From Alligator mississippiensis (lineage: Eukaryota; Chordata; Crocodylia; Alligatoridae): DNA of 64,000 nt. The notes beneath the pieces were generated by a model. The model was not told the origin of the DNA. It did no database searches and saw nothing but the letters and a program-made list of their open reading frames with translations. The DNA lies in assembly GCF_030867095.1 (NCBI RefSeq), contig NC_081824.1, positions 176,212,933 through 176,276,932 on the forward strand, written 5' to 3'. A program made the translations under genes and the position numbers. The stretch's first letter is position 1. Each line of letters begins with the position of its first letter. Below, in pieces: positions 22,701-34,280 of this stretch.

Positions 22701-25700
22701 CTATGAACAACACTCGTCTGAGCTACAGGGTCTGTATAAATGTTGCCTAATTCCATGAGGACAGGGACCCAGACAAGCACACCTCTTCCATACTCCTATT
22801 GGCTATATTATGCATCCTCTTGAACAGCATGCTGGCTGCTGTGAATCTCAACCAAAATATGCTCAAGGGTCACCATTCAAAGTTTAGAATCACAGGGACC
22901 TCAAGAGTCATCTAGTTCAACCCGTTACACAATGCAGGATATGCTATTCCTATACTTCTTGAAAACTTTGAAAGAAAGATGCCACAACTTCTCTTGGCAG
23001 CTTGCTCCACTGTCCTCTTGTTCTGACAGTAAGGAAGGGTGTATTTATTTATTTAGAGATTTAGGCTAAATCCTCTTTGCTACAGTTCAAGTCCATCGTT
23101 TCACGTCCTGCCTTCTGTGGCAAGAGACAATTTATGTTCCCTCTTCTTCTAAGTAGCTTTTCAAACATTGGTTCCCCTTAATCTCCTTTTTACCAAATTA
23201 AACGTTCTTAGTTCTCTCACTCTTTCCTTGTAGGACCGGCATTTATCCCTTTATTGTCTTTTTGATTAACTCTGGATCCTCTCCAGTTTTTTCACATTAT
23301 TTTTAAGTTACAGAACCCAGAACTGCACACACTACTCTAGCTAAGGTCTAATCAGCACTGAGTAGAGTGATATTATCATCTCCTATATCTTATGTCTCCT
23401 GCAGCCCCAAACTGAGTTTGCTTTTTTTAGCTGACCACATCACATTGCTGGCTTATGGTGAGTCTGTGATCCACCAGCAATTCCAGATCCTTCTCAGCAA
23501 TGTGACTGCCTTACCAATCATCTTCCACTCTGTATTTATGCATTTGATTTTTCTTTCCCAGGTGTAGAATCTTTCACTTATCTTTGTTGACTTTCACTCT
23601 GTTGTCTAGTGGCCAGTTCTCCAGTTTATCAAGATCCTTTTGATTTCTGATTGCATCCTTCAGAGTGTTTGCAATCCCTCACCTATCCAGAGAATACATA
23701 TGGAGACCTGGGATGCATAACTTCCTTTTTTAGTTCCACCTAGGTGCACACAAATATAAATTTTAGGCACAAAAATACAAAATGCAGCAATGACAAAAAG
23801 CCTTAGTGAATTATGTCCCTTTCGAGCTCAAGCAGCACAATTCTGTGGGGTGGACCTAAGCCAGCTGATGAACCATATGGGTACCAATGTGATATCACGA
23901 TGGAATTTATATTTTCAGTTTGCTTTTTTAAAAACCTAGGAACTTATATACACAAATTTACCTTAAATAACAATATTAGGGTTTCAAATTCAAACAGAGA
24001 TCCATAAACGTTAGAATTAATATTGCCTTTGGAGCCTTAGATTGGCCACCTATGTTGCGCAAGTACTGATCCAGTCTCTAAATATGCAATCCCATGCTAT
24101 TTTTCCCCAGGATCTTTACCTAATTTGTTGCACCAGATGTGCATGTTCTGGGGACAAACCAATGTAGAAGAGACTATAGCACACCTGCCTTTTTGTTGCA
24201 AGAGGTAGGTGTATAGTGAGTGAAGCAAGGGATTTCAGGAAGAGAAGAAAAGTTTTAATATTTAACAGTTGATTGCTGTTCTGAAAAGATGAATTTTATT
24301 GCTGCTTCTGTCAGGTTTTCTGTATGATATTCATGAATTGTCCCTGGAGATCACGGAGACTGCTTTGGAGAAGGACAGAGCACTCATAAGTGCAGAGGAA
24401 GTCAATGGATACTGTACTTAAATGTACAAAGTGCTATATAATACTAACTACTCTGAAAAATAAGTTCCTAGGTATCTCAGATTGGGTATACAAAAGTAGT
24501 TGGTACTTTTTACCTTAATCTTTCTATGCCTTGATCTTTCTTTTTACCTTAATCTTTCTATGCCTTCATCATGCCTTCAACTGACACAGGCTTTATGAAC
24601 TTCATATTTGTGAAGCATTTGGATGAGCAGTAAGAAGCTCCATGGAAAAAACCCGTAAGGAAATTTAAAATTCTGTCTTCAAAGCAGAATTGAAATACTT
24701 TGCAGTAAATAAGAGAAGATCAATCACTGATCAATGAGAAGAAAATGAAGATAAACAGTGATGAGCCACTCTAGCTCTGAGAGGCAGGAATTCTCTGGAA
24801 AAATAATTTGTGCTCATAGAACAAACACTATAACATAACATATGCATACAAGGGGAGTGAATTATGGCTCTCAGTTAACCTTAATTCAGGCATTTTGTAA
24901 CTTTTAAGTATTAGACTTTGTGATATTAATAATGCCTTTCATGTAGTTTGTGTGTACAAATTACTAAAACTACTTGCAAATAAGCTTATATCCAATTTGT
25001 TATGAATTTACTATTGAATGCATCTTAAATTCTGTGGCTGCTGGTTGTAACTGTGTTGGTCTAAGGACATAGGCAAACAAGGTTCTTTGGGTAAATGTGA
25101 TATCTTTTATTAGACCAACTAAATAGGTGGAAAAATTGTTTTTTGCAAGCTTTCAGCCACAAACACCCTTCTTCGGGCATAGGGAGAGTCTGCTGGTGTT
25201 ACGTGTTCTCCATGGTAGAAGCCAACATGCAAAATGCAGGTCTGTGAAAATGCAAATGTGTGTCAGTGAGGATCAGAGGGAATAGGAAACAATAGGTGTG
25301 AGATGGGTACTTGTGGGAGTAGAAGAGGGGAGTGTTGACTTGGTAACAGAATGTAGCTAGTTAAATGTAGAGGTTACCTGTGGTTATCGGATGGCTGTCA
25401 AGTTACAATGTGCCATAAATCCAATGTCTATATTTAGTCCATGATTTTTAGTGTCATTGCACCTTGTGTTGCTACTTGTCCCCAGGGAACGCCTGTGCCA
25501 TGAGTGCTCTGGCAGGCGGCAGGCTACCCCAGGTGGGGTAGGGGAGCCTGGGGTCAGCACCGTGCTGGCCCCAGCAGCCTTACTTGGGGTCCTGAGGTCC
25601 TCCTGGGGCTACAGCAGTGGGAATCCAGTCGCTCGGAGCCCGGTCAGCATCTGGAGCAAGGCTCCAGTCAGCCTCAGCTCCGGTTTTGAGCTGTGTGCAC

Positions 25701-28700
25701 TGCTACCATGTGTACCGCCCTCCTTTTTTTCGGCATGGGCTTTTTTGACCCTAGGATTACCTGCAGACAGATCTGCAGCACCACTTACCACACATCTGTG
25801 CTCATCTGGACAGAGATCCAGAGATCTCTGCCTCAGAGATCGAAAAGACAATTTCAAAAATCAAAACTAGGTAATTCATCCTAGCAGAAAGGTAATTTTG
25901 GTAGAAAATGTCCACAAATTAATGGAAGCAAGGAAATGTGTGACAGGTTTAAAGGTACATATCTGAAGTCATACAAATACGATGACTGAAATTTCAAGAT
26001 TCTTAATATTCATATTTGTGTAGGTATCTGGCTAATACTGTTGAGGAAGATGATGAAGAGTCTAAGTACGAAATTTTTCCGTGGGCTTTGGGAAAAACTT
26101 GGAGAAAGCTCTTTCCTGATTTCTTGAAGTTAAGAGACCAACTCTGGAGTAGAATTGACTACAGGGCTATTGTAAGCAGACGTTGCTGCGAAGAGGTAAA
26201 GAGGCTTTCAGTATACTAGATTTGGGGACTGACAATTTCTATCAAATGGAAATTTAGTCCTATATTGTATTATATAGATATGTGTGTGTGTGTGCATGTG
26301 TATTTCTATGAAAGAAAAATACAGTTTCCATGACAGGAAAAATATATATTATTGTATGTATATAATATTTTCTGCCATAGAAATTTCTTGATGACCATCA
26401 AAAAAGGGATACATGCAGTTGAAATGTAAGGATTTGTCTATTCTGTTCTAAATTTACCAGAATTTTCTTTTGCATTTAGTATGTTTTCTTATGGACATTG
26501 TTTTTAAGCAAAAATCCTGAAATCTTCTTTCAAGTCTATATCCAAACTTTAAAAAAAAATTGTTCAGTTAGCCCACCTTGCAACTGGGGTGTTTTTACAT
26601 TGTGCTACTACTCCCAAACTTGTTTCACAAGTTTCTGCTGAACGCGGTCTTTAATTGACCATTTTACATCTCTGTTTAGAAATGTTTTGTTTTTGCAATT
26701 ACTTAGAAAAATCATCAACTCCTATATAGGTATAGATTGTAGCTGTGTTAGTCTAAGGACACAGGCAGACAAGTTTTTTGGGTAAACGTGGTATCTTTTA
26801 TTAGACCAACTCAAATACAGTAAAATCCCTGTTTTCTGGCATTCTACTAGCCAGAATACTCTATTAATTGGCACCACGCCGCTGTGTCGCCACCATCCAC
26901 TACTCCGCACTGCCACTGCCCCGTGCAACCATCCTGTGCTGCTGCCACGCCATCCACCACCCCACACCACCGCCATGTGCAAGTCTCATGCAATCTTCCC
27001 GTGCCAGTGCCATCCACCACTCCATGTCACTGTGTGCAAGCCCTCTGCTCTGGCTCTGGTATTTTTAGATGACTGGCATTTTTACAATACCGGCATCCGG
27101 CATTCCCCACTCATGCCGGATAATGGACATTTTACTGTAGTTGGAAAAATTCTTAACTAGAATTTTTCCAACTATTTGAGTTGGTTTAATAAAAAATATC
27201 AGATTTACCCAAAGAACCGTGTCTACCTCAAGTCCTATATAAAACTTTTAGATTGAGTGAAATCCCAGTGAAGTCAATAGCAAAAAATTCCATGGATCCA
27301 TAAGACTAAAATTCTGCCTTTTATTTAAATATGCCTTTTTGTTTTTTACTTTGAGTAAAAGTGTTAACTTAACAACCTCTCCCCCAGTTGCTTTTGCATT
27401 ATTTCATCCCATTTTTTAAAACCTGAGTTTAACTATAAAGGGAAAAATATCCCATGTCCTCATTCTTTTATATCATATTTACTCAAATCCAAGATGAGTT
27501 TTTCCCCCCATTCAGCATGAGGGGAAAAGCCACTTGTCTTGGAATCTAATACAAGGCAAAGGAGCGGAGCTGGTATTTGCTTTGGCATCAACTCTGGCCG
27601 AGATAGGATCGGAGGCACAGCAGTTGACACCCACACTTCCGCCCAGTGCTCAGTTATTGCTCTGGCCCTTTCTGACCTGGGCACGGAGCACAGGATAGCT
27701 CCAGCCCCAGCTCAGAAATGCAGCAGCAGCTGTAGTGGTGGCAGCAGCCTCAGCATCTTGGGGTTACTGACAGTAAGTGCTTTGGGGGCAGATAGCAGGG
27801 GGGGCAGGCAGCAGGGGATGCAGGCATGGGGGAGGCAGCAGGGGCCACAGTCACTGTGGAAACGTATAGGGGAGGCAGGTGCATGCACCATAGAGGGCAG
27901 GGGTAGGTGGCAAAGGAGACAAGTGCAGGGAGGACAAGGGGTAGGGGTATAGGGGCAAAGGGTGCAGTCAAGCTGCCTGCCCCTCCACTGCTGCTTTCTC
28001 TGCTGTAGTAGTGGGGGGCGGGGGGATGAATTGAAGAAGACACTCCAATAATTATATTCTGTACATGAAAATTATAACAAACGTATACATTTCCATGTAT
28101 AGAATCAAATTATTAGGGGTTGTATTAAATTCAAAGTTATCTTGGATTTAAGTAAATATAGTATTTAGATTTATTCCAACTGCTTGTAATGGCTTGTACT
28201 TGGCCTTGGGGTTTGGAACTTTAATGACTGTAAAAGGCATATATTGTTTGAATTTGGAACAGAAGAGGTTCTCTTTTATTTTCATAAAATAACAAACCAT
28301 GAAACTGCATGATTGTACCCTGCCTCCAAGAGAACTGGTATCAGATTTAAGACTGGGGAAATGTAGTAATATCCCTCAGGCAGTTTCTTTGCTGGGAGGC
28401 TTTATATTGAAACTTTGACATCATCTATTTTTGGAAAGCATGATATAATTCACAACGGGTTTTATACTAAGTGAAACAGCACAAGACTTTGCCAAACTCT
28501 AAAGTCAGGGGAATTAAAAAAAAATCATTTAGGAGTTCAGGCAAGAAAAAAGCACTTGCAGCTTCTATAACATGCTAACTGAATGAAATTTATTTCTGAA
28601 AAGAGAGGTATTGTGTGTTATGGAACCTGGTATTATGGAAGCGGAGTGGATTCCCCTCCCCACTAATTACATCAGTTAGCAATGAAATGGTCATATTGTG

Positions 28701-31700
28701 TCACCAAATTTTTGCAAAAACTCATTCTTTGAACTGCATTGATCAGTTTAATACCAAGGTACCATCTTCCAAGATAAACAAATGCTTTTGAATACTAATA
28801 GGTTTGTTTTGGTTTCAAGGTTTGCTTGTTATTTTTCCTGATTCTGGTTCCATACAGAATTTATTTCTAACATAGGTGATGGCTATTGCTCCAACACATT
28901 ATATATGGCAGCGAGAACGTTCCATGCATCACAGCGGAGCTGTGAGAAATTACAGCAGAGATGAAGTACAAATGCCACGAGGACCTAGTGCTACACCCAT
29001 AGATTGTTCACTTTGTGGTAAGAAAGGAAGATTTGTAGGACTAGGATTATCATCCTCATCCTCTTCCTCTACTGGCACTTTAGAGATGATGGAGCTATAT
29101 CCATCTCAGGAACTGAAGGACACTTTCCCAGTTGAAAAAATGCTGATTGATCCTCCTACTTCCTCCAATTTCCAAGGTAGGGTTCACTACTGTAACTTTC
29201 ATTTAGTTGGCTTACATGCATGTGTATTATAGTAGACTGCAAGTTACCTGTCTAGCAGATCTATTACATTTATCAGTATTTTTAAAACATCCAGCTCTTA
29301 CAGGACTGAAACTACTGGTTTCTGGTAACAGAGTTAAGTTCATGTGTTAACAGGTGGGATCTCTCACTGACATGTTAGTGTCAGCAGTAGCTTCTATGGT
29401 AAATACAATTTTAAGTGCAAAACTGTACTAGTATAGCTTCTTGTAGTAATGAGCAATTTTCTTATACCACTACCAAGTACAGGTTTGCTGTTATTACTTT
29501 GTCCACACAAAGAGTGCTTGCTATATAAAATGCCTGTACTTCTGCACTGGTAAAACATTCCATGTGAAGTTATAGTGTTTTGTACAAACTAGGACTACAT
29601 TTTTTCTGCTTTCCTCTTAATTGGTTTGTTGCAGTCTTAGAGAAAGAAACAAATCACTTCATATCCCTGTTCCCATGTAAGTTTTTCAATGTGTGAATAT
29701 AACGTGTATGAAAGGAGAGACTATCGCTTGAGGCGCTTAGTCTATAGAACTGGTATCATGGAGGCACTAACAATAAAAGCTCCATCCTGTCAATATGTCT
29801 TAATTTTGATCAGAAGGAATATTAGCAAAGGGGTGGAATGTCTCTAGTACTAAGAGCACAGTGTGATCTTCATGCTTATCAAATCTTTGGTCTCTGTTAA
29901 AACTCAGATTGAATGTTTGGGGGCTAGAGGGATCCTGACAGAAGCTGCCAACAAGTGCACTTTGATAACATGTTGCAAAAATGTAGAAAATCCCTTTCCT
30001 TGACCTTAAGAGGCTTAGAAACATTGCATAATCAATGATACTTTCATTCATATCCTCGCTGTTTGCTCCCCTTAGGCTGGAAACAGATGTTGATTTTGTG
30101 CCACCATAAAAATGTTTATGGTGGCACATAGGCCAAGCAAACAGATGTCCACACTCTTTGTGCCACAAATGCCCAATACTTGTGGCCACAGCATAAGTGG
30201 TATAAATTTGTGCCACTATTTTGCAGCAGACATCTATTTGCTTTATGGTGGGAGAGTCCAGGCAGCTTCAGGGGCCGCATCCTGTGTGGTCTAGGAATTC
30301 CCATTCACAAGATACAGGATCAGGCCTCTAAAGCCCCAGGAGCGATTGCTCAGGTTCCCCCATCTGCAGAGCAGCACGTCTGGGGAATTTGACTTGGGGT
30401 ATGTCTCTGCAAACAGGGAAACCCAGTGTTCCCCCATTTGCAGAGACATGTCTGAGCATTCCTGCAAGACAACAGGAGATGTCCGTTTCACCTAACAAAA
30501 CACCCCAGCTGTCCTTGGCAACATCTTTTTATAGCCTTCATAAAATACATTTCAGTGGGTGTATCTACACAAGACATTTACTACGAAGCTGCCTAATTAG
30601 CTGCACAGTAAATGTGTCAGTGTCTACATGTGAATACAAGTACCAGACTGCTCTGAAGTTTTTTCATGCACAGTAGCACACATGTAGATGCCGCCCAACT
30701 GGCTAGGGCACAAGGGTGCCTCATTGAGGGGGCTGCCTGCCAGCTAGCCCCACAATGAAGCACCCTCATGCCCCAGCCAGCCTCTCTACAGTGCACTGAG
30801 TCTGGTCAGAGCAGCCCTAGACTGCTGTCAGTGAGGGCTGCTCTAACCAAGCTCAATGTGCAGCACACGAATACACTCTGGAGCAACATACTCCAGTTTT
30901 TGCTCCTGGGCACTCATTCAAATGACTTTGTGTGCATTAATTACACGTGTAGATGTGCCTAGTGTAATTGAGATGGGAGATGTACCCATTGTAGTTGGTT
31001 GGGAGCTATCACTCGTATAATCTGGTATCCGAAAGGGCTAATTAAACTCTTTCTGATTGATTAGAGGTCTAGGAACTGTAATTTATGAAGGACAGTTGGA
31101 AGAACTAGGATTATTTAGTCTGGAGAAGCAAAGGCCGTGGGGGGTTTGATTAAGTCTTCAAAGATCTGAAGGGTGGTTATAAAGAGGAAACTATACTCTG
31201 ACAGCAAGAGACAAGACAAAAAGTAATGGTCTTACATTTCAGCAAGGAAATTTAGGTTGAATATTAAGATTTTTTTTTATTATGCATTGGAACAGATTAC
31301 CTAAGGATGGAGTTGCCACAACATCTCTTAGAAGTTTTTAATAGCAGTTTATCCGAACTGGCTCGGATGATTGAGTCAGGGATTATCCTGCCATGAACAG
31401 GCTGTTGAATTAAATGACCTCTGGAGGTCCTTCAAACCCTATTTCTTCTAAGACTTCCTGTTCGTTAGAAGCAACAGTAGTGAAACTAAGGGCTTTGGCA
31501 CAGGTTACCTGTGTAATGTCAGAAATCTGTGAAATGTTGTGATGTCATAAAATACGGCATTCAGGTTGTAGCTGTATTGGTCTAGAGGCAAAAGGAATCA
31601 GAAGTTGTGGTAGAGGTGATATCTTTTATTAGACCAACTAGATTTTTGCAATGTATCTTGGAGAAACTAGCATGCAGCCTGTGGCTTCCCTCCCTCTACA

Positions 31701-34024
31701 GTCAGCAGGAGCCTAGCCAGGGTAGAGGATAGGAGGGGAGAAATCCTGAAAAACTGTTTGAAGTGAGGTAAGGGGGAATAAAGAGAAAGGAGTGAAAAAA
31801 AATTAAAGAACTAAAATCTTGCAAGTGTCTCAGTGAACTGGGATTAAGTGACAGGGACAATTGGGTTAGGGGTAGAAAGGCTGGCTGGGGTGGGAGAAAT
31901 GTTCTGGTCTGGGGGAGGAAAAGAATAGCCAGGGCACAAGGCTGAGAACCAATACGCTTGCTGCCTGGCACAGAGCACATACCAGGGCAGAGTTGAGAAA
32001 CAGGGGGCTTATGGAACCAGGGGTACTGAGAAGGCACAATGAAGCTTCCCCCACCATGTGGTCTCCAGTTAATTGAGGCCCTGGGGCTCCCTGCAAAGTA
32101 TGGAAGTGGGGGAGAGGGGCAGAGAGACCCCCTAGAAATTTGGTGGGTGGGAAAAGGTAGTGGCTGGGATCTGTGCATCCTGGGATGCCAGAGGAATGAG
32201 AGAAATTCCCCAGAGTATTTGTACACTACCCTAAAATGTCCTGGGCAAATGAATCAAAGATAAACCTCAGCTGTAGTGAGGTTTGAAACATTTTAGAGGG
32301 TAATTATGGCACTTTAAAACCCCTCAACTAATGAATGCTCTCATTTTAAATGCCTGTATGATATTTTTAAGGTAAGCTGTGCCAAAGCCCTAACTCGTGT
32401 TTATCCTGTAAGTTCTAAGGTTAAGGTTGTGAGCAACACAAGTTCAACTTTCTTTTAAACAGTCCAGCCTACAGTCATACATATTGGAATATGTATTTAT
32501 TTTTCATTAGATCAACTTTTGGGGTGTTGTGTTTTATAAAATCATGAATAGCTTTTATTGTATGTTGGAGGTCCTATAGGGCTGAGGTCTTGTAAAATGA
32601 ACACAATACTTAAAATGAGAGTGATAACACATTTGTCAAAACTTAAAGACATCTGTTAATCCATTGATTAGGAGACCTCCATCATATAAAGTTGTAATTA
32701 GAAAATCAGAATATTCATTAGAAGGATACACTTTTGGTAGATTTGTATTATAATGATATATAATGCCTCAGTCCTGCAAAGACTTAGATGTGGGGTTAAA
32801 CACTGGGGAACACTTACACTATAAAATGTTACGTACAAATCTTTGTAAAACGGGCTTATTTTTCTAATTTTATTTAAATAAAGTTTCTCTCTAAAATATC
32901 CACTTTTTCACTAGTACAAGTAAAACTGAATTGCTTGGTAGCTATAGCAATTCTTGTTTTGCTCAGTTAAAATTTGCAGCTCTAGAGGACTTTTCAAACT
33001 TCAGAAATGTTTCAGTTGTGGGATATTTATAATGGGTAGAGAATCACTCTGATGAAGCAGTAGAACATTTCACAGATTAATCTTGCTATTACCATCCTTT
33101 TACCCTTCTAAAAAGCCTTTTAAATCTCAAATTCTAGATCACACTTTTTTTAACCCACTGGTGTTACATGTAAGAGCTAAGAGTACTATTAACTGAAAAG
33201 AGATTGGGGGGGGGGAAATTATTTTATTTACTTCAGAGACCTGAGGGAAGGGTACTGTGTTACCTAAAAGCTTGTCTATGTCCTTGCCAATGATACCATT
33301 GGACAGTTTGTCCAGTAAAAGGTATCACCCACAAAAACCACTGCCTCTGTTTACTTCATGCATTTGATGTATGAAACAGCAGGTCACTGTTTCTCCTGGA
33401 TAATCAGTTCTTTTGGGTTTTTTGAGTGTTCTCAACATGGCTTCAGAGAAAAAAACATTTTTAAAACAGAATAATGAATATACCCATAAGTTACAGAAGA
33501 CTCCTATCACAGAAGCACAGAAAAGGACTAGGATGTAAACTTACATATTTTGACTTGTTAGTTTTGTTCTTTAGATAAAGTACCAAGCTTTCTTTTTTGT
33601 AACAGCTACTAAAAAATGTTAGACTAGTGTTATACTAGCAGCTAAGCAATTTTCAGTCTTCTAAAAGTGAACCTTGTCAACAACTAGTCTTTTACCTGGT
33701 CGTTTACCTCATGTACACAGTGCCTTGGGTAGATACCGGGTAAAATTTCTGTGAACTGAAGTTTCTCTTGACTTCATGTGCATATTTTATTTCTAAAGCA
33801 ACTAACTATGATTGACAAGTACATACTGATATAAACAGAAGTTACATTCATATATCAAAGAGCAGAATTTGCTCCATTAGATCTTTATCCTATATAAACA
33901 AAGTTTTGTTTTGGCTTTTTTAAAACTCCCGGTAGACTGTATAAGCCTATCCACCAGGGGCAGAAAAGGTGGCTGCATGAACCAAGACAAATCCATGGAC
34001 TGGTTTACAGGAAATGAAGAATGA
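16724..34024 (+). CDS. SPDYA: Speedy/RINGO cell cycle regulator A
   Basis: SPDYA binds and activates CDK1/CDK2 without cyclin-type phosphorylation control and acts in the nucleus, notably in meiotic prophase. Coding exons with GT/AG borders are 16724-16952, 18413-18471, 18761-18846, 26024-26195 and 28876-29176, with the last at 33937-34024. The product starts [16 protein letters not shown]. The Speedy box spans about residues 65-200 and includes [49 protein letters not shown] and [21 protein letters not shown]. After it come [17 protein letters not shown] and a serine run. Human length is 313 residues as I recall it; here five exons give about 282 and the last exon ends [11 protein letters not shown] like human KSMEWFTGSEE. 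Exons 1-5 join in phase, but exon 5 ends in phase 1 while the last exon needs phase 2, so a small exon between 29177 and 33936 is missing from my model. The acceptor before the start codon is at 16701-16702. Confidence 0.93.
17955..18080. repeat. Dispersed repeat tail (TTTTATTAGACCAAC family)
   Basis: It contains GACAAGGTTCCTTGGGT, then TGATATCTTTTATTAGACCA, then GCAAGCTTTCAGG and CTTCGTCAGGC. The same word order recurs at 19167, 25040, 26735 and 31563. I take it as the end of a Penelope-like or related nonautonomous family; the class is not certain. Confidence 0.6.
19167..19378. repeat. Head-to-head inverted pair of repeat tails
   Basis: A tail like that at 17955 (19202-19285) is followed within about 10 bp by its own inverted copy (19295-19378). 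AGATGTGACATTTTTTATTA on the left faces TAATAAAAGATGTCACATCT on the right, and GGCAGGC faces GCCTGCC. The result is a roughly 85-bp-arm hairpin. Confidence 0.8.
19385..20166. mobile_element. Foldback DNA transposon relic
   Basis: Long inverted arms lie at about 19520-19700 and 19815-20010. GATTCGGACATAGAGACAGC and TTTAAATGTTTTTTCTACAT on the left match the inverse of the right arm, including GAATGCTGTGATG. The right outer end reads GAAGCTTCGCACAGCCCTA. The left outer region has a different small hairpin (GGGACAGTGAT facing ATCACTGTCCC at about 19426-19464), so the ends are not symmetric. No transposase is seen. Confidence 0.75.
20170..21640. other. SPDYA intron 3, no gene
   Basis: Between coding exons 3 and 4. 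No recognisable coding or RNA feature is seen; composition is ordinary AT-rich intron. A purine-rich patch lies near 20830-20880. Confidence 0.6.
21640..21735 (-). mobile_element. CR1 3'-end fragment
   Basis: GGGTTGGGAGGAAACTCAGG followed by TCATCTAGTCCAACCCTCTG is the reverse complement of the CR1 3' end. The copy is only about 95 bp, an extreme 5' truncation. Confidence 0.8.
22880..23690 (-). mobile_element. CR1 3' portion
   Basis: It begins AATCACAGGGACCTCAAGAG and TCATCTAGTTCAACCC, then carries typical CR1 untranslated and ORF2-end text read in reverse (CTAATCAGCACTGAGTAGAG, CAGAACTGCACACACTACTC). Diverged and inactive. Confidence 0.8.
23700..25030. other. SPDYA intron 3, no gene
   Basis: Nothing recognisable beyond short chance frames. 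A short direct duplication is visible at 24508-24565 (TTTTACCTTAATCTTTCTAT repeated). Confidence 0.5.
25035..25195. repeat. Dispersed repeat tail (TTTTATTAGACCAAC family)
   Basis: GTTGTAACTGTGTTGGTCTA, AAGGTTCTTTGGGTAAATGT, ATCTTTTATTAGACCAACTA and GCAAGCTTTCAGCCACAAAC appear in the family order, ending with CCCTTCTTCGGGCA. It is the most complete single copy in the window. Confidence 0.7.
26735..27232. repeat. Head-to-head inverted tail pair, split by a pogo-like MITE
   Basis: The left arm (26740-26817) and right arm (27138-27232) are inverse copies of the tail family. Joined across the insertion they read CAAATAGTTGGAAAAATTCT facing AGAATTTTTCCAACTATTTG. This is the second such palindromic pair in SPDYA introns. 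Confidence 0.8.
26818..27137. mobile_element. pogo/Tigger-like MITE
   Basis: Terminal inverted repeats are CAGTAAAATCCCTGTTTTCT and, inverted, GATAATGGACATTTTACTG. It is flanked by TA on both sides (26816-26817 and 27138-27139), as in Tc1/mariner/pogo insertions. The core is GC-rich with repeated CCATCCACCAC words. A sister copy is at 61862-62196. Confidence 0.8.
27474..28162. mobile_element. TIR DNA transposon relic of unknown superfamily
   Basis: The left end ATATTTACTCAAATCCAAGA and the right end, read inverted, ATATTTACTTAAATCCAAGA match at 19 of 20 positions. The interior is GC-rich (27550-28030) with GCAGCAGCAGC and GGGGCAGGCAG words and no transposase. Confidence 0.7.
28170..28870. 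other. SPDYA intron 4, no gene
   Basis: Ordinary intronic sequence leading to the acceptor CATAG before exon 5. No feature is recognised. Confidence 0.5.
29635..29676 (+). other. Candidate small SPDYA exon
   Basis: A long pyrimidine tract ending TTGTTGCAG is followed by 42 bp and then GTAAGT, so both splice signals are strong. Joined after exon 5 it would read [14 protein letters not shown], faintly like human VTEKHSQDSYNSLS. Its length (a multiple of 3) does not fix the phase mismatch to the last exon, so either it is not used or another exon is also present. Confidence 0.3.
30073..30498. mobile_element. MITE-like palindromic element
   Basis: Edges TTAGGCTGGAAACAGATGT and, inverted, GATGTCCGTTTCACCTAA are imperfect inverted repeats. 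An internal perfect hairpin lies at 30098-30127 (13-bp stem GTGCCACCATAAA, loop AATG). No coding sequence. Confidence 0.55.
30553..30964. mobile_element. CAGTGGG-family nonautonomous element
   Basis: It starts CAGTGGGTGTATCTACACAA and ends with the inverse of CACTAGGCACATCTACACGT. It belongs with 6973-7465 and 10167-10434. Confidence 0.65.
31060..31455 (+). mobile_element. CR1 3' portion
   Basis: TATTTAGTCTGGAGAAGCAA, AGGGTGGTTATAAAGAGG, GGAACAGATTACCTAAGG and AAATGACCTCTGGAGGTCCT are consecutive CR1 3' landmarks in sense orientation. Confidence 0.85.
31563..31660. repeat. Dispersed repeat tail (TTTTATTAGACCAAC family)
   Basis: GTTGTAGCTGTATTGGTCTA and GATATCTTTTATTAGACCAA are present, but the hallmark AAGCTTTCGGGC part is missing. 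A truncated copy. Confidence 0.6.
31700..33930. other. SPDYA last intron, no confirmed gene
   Basis: A GC-rich patch at 31700-32240 may be repeat-derived but I cannot name it. The rest is AT-rich. If SPDYA has a further small exon it should be in 29177-33936; I found no candidate that both splices cleanly and restores phase. Confidence 0.4.
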
Positions 34025-34246
34025 AATGCATCTGACAAGACTGATCACTGACACGGCACAGAATCTTCTAAACTTCATGATAAAATGTTTGTTTTCTTTG
34101 TTGCATAGCTATAGTATAGCTGATTATTTCATTTGCTCCTCCCTTTTCAATTGTACACAGAGTATCAAAATGTATATTCAATACAAATCAAAGCAGTAAT
34201 CATTTTAAAAAAAATGTACAAGTCTACAAAAATGGTATTTATAACA

Positions 34247-34252
34247 TTTAAT
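34247..34252 (-). terminator. Candidate polyadenylation signal for TRMT61B
   Basis: The minus strand reads ATTAAA about 30 bases after the TRMT61B stop. It is a common AATAAA variant. No AATAAA is present between the two stop codons on either strand. Confidence 0.35.
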
Positions 34253-34280
34253 ATTATTTTGGTAAAATACAGTACTTAAA

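Noticed and set aside
26280-26300. GT run as a notable microsatellite
   Set aside because: Only a few units; ordinary intronic simple sequence.
31702-32226. 174-codon minus-strand frame
   Set aside because: Proline/serine-rich composition, no recognised domain, and it lies in an SPDYA intron in a GC-rich patch.
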